NCBI RefSeq assembly: GCF_001971705.1
Contig: NZ_CP019327.1
Span: 1,426,001 to 1,490,000 of the forward strand
Direction of reading: 5' to 3'
DNA: 64,000 bases
Source: Natronorubrum daqingense
GTDB taxonomy: Archaea > Halobacteriota > Halobacteria > Halobacteriales > Natrialbaceae
The position numbers were made by a program, and so were the translations under genes. Each line of letters begins with the position of its first letter. Position 1 is the first letter of the stretch. Positions 1 through 7,906 of the stretch are shown here, one piece after another. The notes beneath the pieces are model-generated. The model did not search any database, was not told where the DNA came from, and worked only from the letters and a program-made list of their open reading frames with translations.

Positions 1-2
1 AA

Positions 3-602
3 GAGGCGCTAAAGCCGTTTGTAAACACGTACGGGGACTTCGAGTCGTACGCGCGTCATTGTGAGTCTTCGGAGTCGGAAACTCCCAGCTCGCCAAACAG
101 CACTGTCGACGATCGCTCTTCGCCTCAAGACGTAATAGACTCCCTGTTCCAGATCACTCCGAAAGACATTCCTCGAACTGAATCGAACTCCAGTCTCGGA
201 GAGATAAATCACGGAACGCTCGAAGCCGCGTTCAGACGTGGGATACGCAACATCTATCAGAAGTGTTCCATCTGTGGCGATCTGCTCGAGTCTCCCGATG
301 GAAGCCCGGATTTAGAAGCTGCACGTATCCTCCCGAAGGAACACGATGGACCAGCCGTACTCCAAAACGGACTTGGACTTTGTTCTCGCCATCACTGGGC
401 GTTCACCAATGGATGGTTCGAGATCGACACGGATTACGAAATCCGCCTTCGAGAGTACCCTGAGCTACAGGGCTACGACGAGTTGAAGCAGTATGACGGC
501 ACGTACCTACACGTGCCTACGGACGGATCACTCCAACCACATTCTCACTACATCCGGCAACGAAACCAAATCGGTACTACCACTACGACACGCAGTGAGT
601 GA
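3..602 (+). CDS. HNH endonuclease-like protein (5' end outside window)
   Basis: An open frame runs from the left edge of the window to a TGA at 600-602, so the start lies outside. The last ~115 residues carry a zinc-finger HNH signature: CSICGD (Cys pair, 264-281), then ARILPKEHDG where the His follows a beta-strand, then LCSRHHWAF (Cys, His-His). This is the C-H-C-HH layout of HNH nucleases, which cut DNA with a metal held by the His residues. The tail (TYLHVPTDG) resembles haloarchaeal HNH proteins placed beside restriction genes. It is convergent with the next gene, 19 bp away. Its partner or target is unknown; a defence or restriction role is inferred from position. Confidence 0.72.
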   Translation, partial: EALKPFVNTYGDFESYARHCESSESETPSSPNSTVDDRSSPQDVIDSLFQITPKDIPRTESNSSLGEINHGTLEAAFRRGIRNIYQKCSICGDLLESPDGSPDLEAARILPKEHDGPAVLQNGLGLCSRHHWAFTNGWFEIDTDYEIRLREYPELQGYDELKQYDGTYLHVPTDGSLQPHSHYIRQRNQIGTTTTTRSE

Positions 603-621
603 GGCGTTCAGGCAGTACGAA

Positions 622-1185
622 CTATCGTAACTGCTCTGTGATCTGCAAGAACCGGAACGCCGGCTCGCCGTAGGCTTTCGTCTCGTCGGCCGCGAGCGTC
701 CGAAGCTCGTTGACGCACTCGGTGTACGTCTCGTTGATCACGAACTCGATGGACTCGCCGTGCTCAGCTTGGAACTCGCTGGACAGCACCTCGAGCCCGT
801 CGGTTAGAATCCCGTCGACGACGTAGGGTGCCCAGAGCTGGAAGACGTACTCGTCGGCATCGTCGAATACCCTGGTCACGTAGCCGTGGTCGGATCGGAA
901 CTTCGTTTCGAGCTTCTCGAGGGAGTACTGGTAGCTCTCGTTTCCGAAACTGGACCAGTTGTCGGTGTCGGGCGTTCCGGAGTACAACTTCCCGTTCAGG
1001 TGGGTGACTACCTCGCAGGCGTAGACGGTCTGGGTGCCATCGCTCGAGTCGATCGCGACGACGTCGATCTCCATCTGCTCGCCGTCCTCCTTCGACCTCG
1101 AGTTGTAGCTGACGACCTCGGCGTCGGTGACGACTTTGTGGTACGCGCCGACGATGAGTTCGCCGATCTGGGCGTTTGAAACCAT
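622..1185 (-). CDS. PD-(D/E)xK-like protein, candidate restriction partner
   Basis: 187-aa acidic protein whose start lies 9 bp after the stop of the large methylase gene, so the two are probably one transcript. Residues ~38-65 read EIDVVAID, an acidic turn, then YACEVVTHLNG. This matches the strand-Asp-strand-Glu core of the PD-(D/E)xK nuclease fold, with Val where the catalytic Lys is usual. The remaining helical part contains an FQLWAPYV segment. I infer a nuclease or DNA-binding partner of the methylase. The family assignment rests on one weak motif, so an inactive or accessory subunit is equally possible. Confidence 0.5.
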   Translation of the reverse strand: MVSNAQIGELIVGAYHKVVTDAEVVSYNSRSKEDGEQMEIDVVAIDSSDGTQTVYACEVVTHLNGKLYSGTPDTDNWSSFGNESYQYSLEKLETKFRSDHGYVTRVFDDADEYVFQLWAPYVVDGILTDGLEVLSSEFQAEHGESIEFVINETYTECVNELRTLAADETKAYGEPAFRFLQITEQLR

Positions 1186-1194
1186 TCGTCTCGA

Positions 1195-4100
1195 TTACTC
1201 CATCGGCCCTGCTTCGTCGAGTTCGTCGTATTTCTCGAGCACCATGTCGAAATAGGCCTCGTCCATCAGCCGGGGGTTCTCGACGCGGTGGAAGTCCTCG
1301 AGTACGAACGCCGTGTCCTCGCGCTCGAGGCCGTAGGCGTGGAACGCCGCGGCGTCGATCTCGGCCTGGAGTGCCCGGCGCTCGGACGTCTCGGTCGCGG
1401 GGTCGATTCCGCCGAGTCGCTCGCGCATCTCGGCGAACGCCTCGCCGTAGCAGTTGAGGCGAGCGGCTCGAGCGGAGATGTAGTGGAACCAGTCGTCGCC
1501 GTCGGTGAGGCGGGGCATCTGGGACTCGAGGAATTTGTATTTGACAATATGGGTGTCGACCTTGGTCCGTATGAGAAAGTCGAAAGGAATACTGTTCAGT
1601 AACCCGAGATGGACAAACAGTTCTTTGTCAGTGAACTCCCGCTCATATGCATCATGAAGTGGGAAGTTTGACAAATTTTCCTCTGTAGGATTAATTCTAA
1701 ATGGTTTGATAGTCTGGACAGTGTGAAGACACGTTATATCTGGTGGCAACACCGAAGCAACTAACGTACGTTCGTTAGTGGAATTCGTAATGTCTCGATA
1801 TGCTATTCGGTAATCTGAACAGTCTAAGAGAATATCTTGTTCCTGAAGTTGCTTTCCTCGACGTTCTTCAAGTAAATCATTGACAAATTGGATCTGCGAT
1901 TTACTGGTAGAAGGGCCGTCAAAGTTCTCGTAGATTGATTTCTTTAAGGAACCTTTATTGAATTTCTTCTCCCGGATACGATTCTTGGTACTGTTTTCGG
2001 GATCGTCTAAGCCCTGACTCCAGTATTGGGGCGGATTAAGATCATCTAAAAATGAATTATCATGATTGAACTGATAAAAATTCTCTCCGCTATATATTGG
2101 GTAGTCACCCTCATTCTTCGAATTAGTGAAGAGATGATTATCCGATGGTTCGTGCAATTCTTTCGTTAGAACATTCACCTCCCATTTATTCTTAATTTCT
2201 TCACCAAGTGACGGGTTGTTTAGGAGCTTTTCTAAAACATTTGCCTCTTTTTGAGATCTAATTCCTGGAAAGATTCTTGCCTCAGAGGAATAACTGGCTA
2301 AGACTTCTCTCGAAATATCAATTGACTTTTCCTCCAAAGAGTGGAGGATATCAGTGTCTTTCTGCGCAAAAATTCCGCTGATAACATCTGTTTGACCACT
2401 GTTCTTGAAAGTCATTATACCGAATCTGTACCGATCATCAATCTCCGCAAAAATACCTTTATTCACAAATCCAGCGATTGTTTCTAGAGTGGTGTTTTCG
2501 AGTAAATATTCCCGAAGCCCCTTGGCAATCGCCCCGGAAAGTACAAAGCCTGGAAGAATGAGGCTAACATGGCTAGTTGAAGAAGCGATTTGGAACACAC
2601 GTTCAAGGAAGAGTGCTGAAAGATCATTTTCACTGGCGACCGTTCTTCCAGCAACTTTTGGAGACTGTAATTGATACTCTTGGCTGCTGTTGAAATATCT
2701 TGCTCGCTGTTCCAAATTCTCCTGATAGCTTTCCCACATATGGTTAATGTCGTTTTCTTCAAGTAGCATCTCTTGAATATCATCCTTTTTCTCAGCGCCG
2801 TATGTTCTGAATAGCTCGTCGTATTTCGAGAAGAAATCGTCTCGGTTGGGACTCAGTACGTCCCACGGCGGATTTCCGATCACCACGTCGAACCCACCAT
2901 CCCGATACACGGGTGCGAACTCGAGCACCCAGTGGAACGGATGAAACTCCTCGAGATCCGCCAGATCCACGTCCTCGAGTCCGGCCTCGTGGAACTGCTC
3001 GAGCACCTTCTCGTCTAGCGTCTCGCTGTGGGTGTCGATCCGGGACTCGGCCAGCTTTCGGGCGTTGGTAGCCTCTTGGCCGCTCGTGGCGTCCTGGTGG
3101 CGCTCGATCGCGTCGATCACGTCGTCGTACAGTTCCTTGACGCTCGTACCGACGCCGCCGCCGTAGTTCGTCAGCGCGGCGTCGCCCTCCTCGTTCGCGA
3201 CCTCTTGGACCTCCGTGAAGCCGATCAACGAGTTCCCCTGCCGAATGTTGAAATCGATGTTGGGCAACGGCTCGACTTCCCTGGGCTCGTCCTCAATGTC
3301 GGCGACCATCGAGAGCCACAACCGAAGCTTGCAGATTTCGACCGCCCCATCGTCAATGTCGACCCCATACAGATTATTGAGAATGATCTTGCGCTTGGCA
3401 TACAGCGATTTGCCACCCTTGCCATCGCGAATCCGATCGAGTTCGTTTCTCGTTTGGTTCTCCCAAACCCGGCTCTCCGCTTCGAGTTGCTCGAAGTACT
3501 CGAGACACTGCAGGTAGACGTCCAGTAGGACGTCCTGGGCTGCGAGCAAGAATGCGCCGCTGCCGACCGCGGGATCGAGGACTCGAGTCTCCTGCAGGAC
3601 GTCGAAGTACAGCGTCTCGACGTGGTCAGTCTGGACGCGCTCGGTGGGTGCCTGCTGGGTGATTGCACCTCCGTCCGCGATGGCCTCCCCCTCCGCCGCG
3701 GCGGCGTCGACCGCTGAGAGCCCGAACACCTCGTCGATCTCCTCGTACTCGGCGTCGACGGCCTCGTTCAGCTGATCGAGGAGGTATGGGTGGATCGAGC
3801 GCCGGGCCATGAACCCGGTAATTTCCTCGGGCGTGTAGTACGCGCCCATCTCCTTTTGGTTGACCGTCTGCTCGAAGATGTGACCCAGCACCGCGGGCGA
3901 GAGATTCTTCGGGTCGACGATGTCCAGGCGCTCGTCGACGTTCCAGTTCCAGTCCGAGAGGAACTCGAGGATCCGACCGAACAGCTCGTTCGTCTCCTCG
4001 GCAGTGCTGCCGAGTCTCGCCTCCGGGAACTCCTCCTCGATCGGATTCGTGCTGAACAGTCCGCCGTTGAGGTACGGGAGGTTGCCAAACTCGAGGCTCT

Positions 4101-4821
4101 GCTTCCCCTCCGCGAGCAGGTCGAAAAAGAGTGGATGGTAGAATTCGTCGTAGACATCGCCGCCCTCGTCAACGATCCGCTCGTGGTGCTCGTGGAGGTA
4201 CTCCGGATCGCGATCGAGCAGACGCTTCTCCTGAATGAAGTAGAGGAAGATCATCCGGTCGAGCGTCACTTGGACGTATCGTTGCTTGGCGTCCCCGCGA
4301 TCGTCCGGCACGTTCGCGACCTCTTGGACGAGATCCGTCCTGAGGGCCTCGAACTGCTCGTAGAACTCCTCGACGATACGCTGCGTGTCGTAGAGATCGC
4401 CGTAGATCGCCGCCGAGGAGCCGTACTCGATCTCGTTCAGCTTCTGGAGGATAGTGTTCCTCTCACCGCCTTCGCCGGTGAATTGCGACCTGCTGAACGA
4501 GAGTTTCTGGTGTTTGATCTGGCCGTGCTGTTGGCCGAAGGTTCGGATTCGGGTGAGAAAGGTGAACTTCTCGAAATCGTTCGTGGCAACGAGGTTAGTG
4601 TGGCGACGGTCGACGTCCTTCGGCTTGAAGTCGGTCGCCGACTCACCGAGACCGGCTTCGATTAACTCGATGAATTCGTCGTCCGCGAGTTGGAGCACGA
4701 GCGTGTTCTCGTCACCTAGGTTCGGTTTCGGTCGCAGTCCGCGTTTTTCGAACGAGTCGGCGATGTCCTCGAGAGAGTCCCAGCCCTCGATATCAGAGGC
4801 GGTAATCGGCCGGAGAGTCAT
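1195..4821 (-). CDS. Large N6-adenine DNA methyltransferase, Eco57I/PglX-like restriction-modification protein
   Basis: 1208-aa protein. Motif I (DPAVGSGAFLL) is near residue 415 and motif IV (NPPW in VVIGNPPWDVL) near 648, the hallmarks of SAM-dependent adenine-N6 methylases of type IIG and BREX PglX families. The N-terminal ~330 residues match the helical region that precedes the methylase domain in these proteins; no clear PD-(D/E)xK nuclease motif is visible there. Residues ~667-1097 form the target-recognition region, and their DNA (about 1530-2820) is markedly richer in A+T than the flanks. The C-terminal end (LQAEIDAAAFHAYGL) is typical of the family. No other BREX genes (brxA/B, pglZ) are visible, so it is likely a solitary R-M or modification system acting with the small downstream gene. 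Confidence 0.85.
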   Translation of the reverse strand: MTLRPITASDIEGWDSLEDIADSFEKRGLRPKPNLGDENTLVLQLADDEFIELIEAGLGESATDFKPKDVDRRHTNLVATNDFEKFTFLTRIRTFGQQHGQIKHQKLSFSRSQFTGEGGERNTILQKLNEIEYGSSAAIYGDLYDTQRIVEEFYEQFEALRTDLVQEVANVPDDRGDAKQRYVQVTLDRMIFLYFIQEKRLLDRDPEYLHEHHERIVDEGGDVYDEFYHPLFFDLLAEGKQSLEFGNLPYLNGGLFSTNPIEEEFPEARLGSTAEETNELFGRILEFLSDWNWNVDERLDIVDPKNLSPAVLGHIFEQTVNQKEMGAYYTPEEITGFMARRSIHPYLLDQLNEAVDAEYEEIDEVFGLSAVDAAAAEGEAIADGGAITQQAPTERVQTDHVETLYFDVLQETRVLDPAVGSGAFLLAAQDVLLDVYLQCLEYFEQLEAESRVWENQTRNELDRIRDGKGGKSLYAKRKIILNNLYGVDIDDGAVEICKLRLWLSMVADIEDEPREVEPLPNIDFNIRQGNSLIGFTEVQEVANEEGDAALTNYGGGVGTSVKELYDDVIDAIERHQDATSGQEATNARKLAESRIDTHSETLDEKVLEQFHEAGLEDVDLADLEEFHPFHWVLEFAPVYRDGGFDVVIGNPPWDVLSPNRDDFFSKYDELFRTYGAEKKDDIQEMLLEENDINHMWESYQENLEQRARYFNSSQEYQLQSPKVAGRTVASENDLSALFLERVFQIASSTSHVSLILPGFVLSGAIAKGLREYLLENTTLETIAGFVNKGIFAEIDDRYRFGIMTFKNSGQTDVISGIFAQKDTDILHSLEEKSIDISREVLASYSSEARIFPGIRSQKEANVLEKLLNNPSLGEEIKNKWEVNVLTKELHEPSDNHLFTNSKNEGDYPIYSGENFYQFNHDNSFLDDLNPPQYWSQGLDDPENSTKNRIREKKFNKGSLKKSIYENFDGPSTSKSQIQFVNDLLEERRGKQLQEQDILLDCSDYRIAYRDITNSTNERTLVASVLPPDITCLHTVQTIKPFRINPTEENLSNFPLHDAYEREFTDKELFVHLGLLNSIPFDFLIRTKVDTHIVKYKFLESQMPRLTDGDDWFHYISARAARLNCYGEAFAEMRERLGGIDPATETSERRALQAEIDAAAFHAYGLEREDTAFVLEDFHRVENPRLMDEAYFDMVLEKYDELDEAGPME

Positions 4822-5042
4822 ACGGTGGTGGAGACACTCACTTCATATGAATGTAGGGAACCAGTGACTACGGCTGTTGGTCAAATGCCGTTTGACATCC
4901 ATTGCTATCCCTTGAGCAATGTATTCAGGACAACAATATCACATTCAACACTGCGTTCATTTCTCTCGGGCCGAGACAGATTCACCTGGGCCGACGAACA
5001 AAATAAATTCGAATCTGAATGTTTCCTCGGTAATGGACTAGG

Positions 5043-5384
5043 TACGTTGGAATTGTCCGTACAACCACGGAGGAACGGCCGACCGAACAGCAGTTGAAGG
5101 ACCTCCACGCTCGCCGACAAGCAGATACGTTCAATTCCGTTTTCGCTGTGGGACTGCACGAAGACGGGAGTAGGGCGGGCGTCTGCAGTCTTGGTGTAGA
5201 ACACCTCGCCACCGTTCGAAACCTGAGTCCAGATCGAGTCGAACGAATTTGCAAGACTATTTTGACACGTCGGGTTCGGATGACGTCCGACGGTTCCTTC
5301 GACTACAGCGGTAGGATCTCAACGGCGGCCAACCCGACGACTATCCACAACAGAAGCACGGAAGCCATGATTCGTTGTATCTAA
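5043..5384 (+). pseudogene. Gene remnant, upstream part
   Basis: This open frame has no ATG or GTG at a sensible place; its first ATG is at 5094. It opens after a stop at 5031-5033 and reads like real protein: EQQLKDLHARRQADTFNSV, then FAVGLHEDG and LGVEHLATVRNLSPDRVERI. The last ~35 residues look degraded. The family is not recognised. It may be one piece of a single broken gene with the frame at 5430-5747. An alternative is an intact 96-aa protein starting at 5094. Confidence 0.35.
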
Positions 5385-5429
5385 ACCAGTTCGACAGGTC
5401 AAACAGCTTTGCGAAGGTGGTGACTGTGA

Positions 5430-5747
5430 CGAGGCGATCCAAGAGTTCTCTATCGGAACCATGATGATGAGTCGCTCTCCGAAATCACGGGTACAGCAGA
5501 ATTAGAGCAGGCAGTTAGAGGCGAGTATTGGGATTCTAGGTATACGGAAAGATTCCGAACTCCAGAGGGGTGGTCGTACGTGGCCGGGAACGAGGTGGTA
5601 TGGTCTGGAAAGCTGAAAAATCGTCGAGAAAACCTCCAGATGGATTTCGTATCGGTAGTGATCTCTTCAGCACTGTCCAACGTAGCGAAGAAGAACCAGA
5701 ATCTGCTGTCAATGAAGACGAATCCTCAAAAAGCGTATCAGTTGTGA
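5430..5747 (+). pseudogene. Gene remnant, downstream part
   Basis: A 105-codon open frame with no start codon near its opening (stop at 5427-5429) and a clean TGA end. It reads coherently: SEITGTAELEQAVRGEYWD, RFRTPEGWSYVAGNEVVW and a basic stretch ending in KAYQL. Just upstream the neighbouring frame reads VKQLCEGGDCDEAIQEF and then meets this one, as expected for a frameshift near 5455. I therefore read it as the 3' part of a decayed gene. No family is recognised. Confidence 0.35.
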
Positions 5748-5838
5748 TTTCCACGTTAGTCAACCGCTCAAAATCACAGTATCTGGTATAACTCGGAGAG
5801 TAGTATTCCCTCTCAGCTACGGGCGTTCCACTAGGTGT

Positions 5839-6864
5839 TTATTTGTCTATAGAAAACTCGAGTTCCGAACACTCGTACGTGTAGCACTTGATTCCGTTCT
5901 CCGCACAGTGGTCTGCCAACTTCGACGGCCAGACGTCCGTCTCGTCGAAGTCACCCAGATATGCGACCGTGACTTTATCACTACTCTGACTGGTTTCACT
6001 CTCGACCACTACGGCCGTATTCGGATCGTCGTGGCTCGTCTTGATCACGCAGTCACCCGGTACGTAGGGGTTCGAAGCGAACTCGAGATTCTCGTGTTTG
6101 TACCGCCAAAGTTTGATATCGGTATCGACACAGTACGACGCGAGGATGGCGGGGTGATACTCTCGCCACTCTGCCGGCCCCTCGTCAAGCGAACTCGGGA
6201 ACGCAACGCTAACGGCTTCTCCGTCCATCTCTTGGCCGTACGCACCGGTATTCTTCTCGGGAGGCATCACCTCGATAACGACGCCTACCGACGGCTCGTC
6301 GGTTCCAGCTTTCACGACACGATCACCCGGCTTAAACGGGTTCTCGGGCTTTTGATTCATGTGGGCTGTGTTCGGACCGAGGTCGATCAGTTCGTTCATC
6401 GGTCGGGCCGCTAGATGGTCGAGTTTCTCCGGTGACTCCCCCGAGTACGCCGCTTCGGACTCGACCTTCGACTTGAGCGTCTCGAGTCGCTCCCACCCGA
6501 GCAACATCAGGCTGTCTTCGTTGTCTCGGTGCCAGACCATCACGACGATATCGTCGTCTGGATCACGCTCTACGAGTGACTCCGGGAGGAATGCAGAGAC
6601 GTCTCGCGACGACTTGACGTCAACCTTGTAGCCGAAGACCTCAAAGTCATGCCCCGAGAAACTTTCGGAGTTGCACCGTCTAATTGCCTCTTCGTTCTTC
6701 CACTCCCACATCTCGACTGGCAGATATTCACGACAGAACTGTTCGAATGCAAGCTCCCCCAAGTTCCCAATTCGTTTGACATCCAAGTCGTCGACACCTT
6801 GAATGACTGCCTGATGATGTGCCCGTTTGTGGTCGATTTCATTTGGCGTATATCGATACACCAT
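5839..6864 (-). CDS. PD-(D/E)xK nuclease-like protein with duplicated C-terminal domain
   Basis: 341 aa. Residues ~32-110 carry GNLGELAFEQF, then FSGHDFEVFGYKVDVKSS. The Glu, the Asp and the D-V-K triplet fit the catalytic core of restriction-endonuclease-like (PD-(D/E)xK) proteins. Residues ~175-255 and ~262-335 are two copies of an unnamed domain. Each begins with NPF/NPY-x-PGD-x-V, has a VVIEV/VVVES strand and an aspartate-rich W-containing middle, and ends in LEF. The domain may bind modified DNA or nucleotide, but this is inference. It stands alone on the minus strand with a 211-bp AT-rich upstream region. The lysine-bearing motif is intact, so activity is plausible. Confidence 0.62.
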   Translation of the reverse strand: MVYRYTPNEIDHKRAHHQAVIQGVDDLDVKRIGNLGELAFEQFCREYLPVEMWEWKNEEAIRRCNSESFSGHDFEVFGYKVDVKSSRDVSAFLPESLVERDPDDDIVVMVWHRDNEDSLMLLGWERLETLKSKVESEAAYSGESPEKLDHLAARPMNELIDLGPNTAHMNQKPENPFKPGDRVVKAGTDEPSVGVVIEVMPPEKNTGAYGQEMDGEAVSVAFPSSLDEGPAEWREYHPAILASYCVDTDIKLWRYKHENLEFASNPYVPGDCVIKTSHDDPNTAVVVESETSQSSDKVTVAYLGDFDETDVWPSKLADHCAENGIKCYTYECSELEFSIDK

Positions 6865-7075
6865 GTTGATTTATAATCCAATAAAAATAAAATTTCGCGT
6901 TTTTAGATATGAGCGCACAAGAACCTGTTCGAGCCGTAGAAAATACTATCAGATAGAGTCTATCTAACCACACGTTAGCTGTTCGATCAGTGTACAACTC
7001 GATCTAGTTGGCACTACAACTTCTGATCACCGTCTTGCTGGAACCCATCTTATTTGTTTGATTCTGTTGGTTACC

Positions 7076-7906
7076 CTACCCACAAAGCAATGCCCACAAT
7101 CCGCCGAGTGTGAACACCATGCCAATACTGGCGTTCACTGCCGGATACCACCAGTACGCTCGCTCGAGGTCCACCTCGCCCAGCGTGATTCCGGCGAGCA
7201 AAATCGGATACGCCAGCATCAACAGCCCGAGTCGATGGTCGAGGAGTGCGAACACGCCCGCAGCGAGTGCCCAGACCGAACCGCAGTAGACCGTCGCGAG
7301 GTGCCCACCGAGACGGGTTGCGGTGGTTTCGATGCCCGCCCTACGGTCGGGTTCGATGTCCGGGATGGCCGAGAACGTGTGCATGGCCATCGCCCAGAGC
7401 CATCCCCCGAGGAGTGCGAGGGCGGGCGGTGTCGTTCCGGCGACCGCGGCGTACGCTGTCGCACCGGGGAGGATATAGAGGCCGTTCGAGAGCGAGTCCA
7501 GGGGTGGACGGGTTTTGAGACGCAGCGGCGGCGCGCTGTAGGCCGCCCCGAGAACGAGGAACCCGAGAAGCCAGGGGGCAGCGACGGTCGGGGTGATCGC
7601 CAACAGCGCGAAGCCGAGTGCGAACGACAAGGTGACTGACCAGCGAGTCGCGGCGTCGCCACGGTAGCGTGATTCCCGGTCGGCTTTTTTCGGATTTTTG
7701 CGGTCGGCATCGGCGTCGAAAACGTCGTTGATACCGTAGAGGAAGAGATTCGCGGGGACCAGGAAGTACCCGAACAGGACGAGCACCGTAGGGGTGAACA
7801 GCCCACCAACCGACTCGGCGGCATAGACGGCACCCACGAGTACGGGACCGGCGAGGTAGAGCCAAAAACGTGGTCGTGATCGAACCAGAAGCGCTCGAGA
7901 AGTCAT
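7076..7906 (-). CDS. UbiA-family prenyltransferase, probable lycopene elongase
   Basis: Membrane enzyme of the UbiA superfamily, 276 aa from the ATG at 7904-7906, which overlaps the crtI stop as ATGA. The first Asp-rich motif NDVFDADADRKN is near residue 60 and the second, DIEPDRRAGIETT, near 175; both coordinate Mg-diphosphate. About eight hydrophobic segments follow one another to the C terminus. In haloarchaea the UbiA gene coupled to crtI adds C5 prenyl units to lycopene on the route to bacterioruberin (LyeJ of Haloarcula japonica), so that substrate is assigned by context. The next step, the CruF hydratase, is not encoded here. An upstream in-frame extension is arginine-rich crtI shadow and is not used. 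Confidence 0.82.
   Translation of the reverse strand: MTSRALLVRSRPRFWLYLAGPVLVGAVYAAESVGGLFTPTVLVLFGYFLVPANLFLYGINDVFDADADRKNPKKADRESRYRGDAATRWSVTLSFALGFALLAITPTVAAPWLLGFLVLGAAYSAPPLRLKTRPPLDSLSNGLYILPGATAYAAVAGTTPPALALLGGWLWAMAMHTFSAIPDIEPDRRAGIETTATRLGGHLATVYCGSVWALAAGVFALLDHRLGLLMLAYPILLAGITLGEVDLERAYWWYPAVNASIGMVFTLGGLWALLCG

Larger units (their letters stand above)
4822..5838. other. 1-kb gap with decayed coding sequence
   Basis: No intact gene is supported between the methylase start and the next nuclease-like gene. Two plus-strand frames (5043-5384 and 5430-5747, listed separately) read as coherent protein but lack starts and are offset by frame changes. The composition is lower in GC than most of the window. 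No terminal inverted repeats or transposase motifs were recognised. Confidence 0.5.

Noticed and set aside
3790..4665. 291-codon open frame on the plus strand
   Set aside because: Reverse shadow of the methylase N-terminal half.
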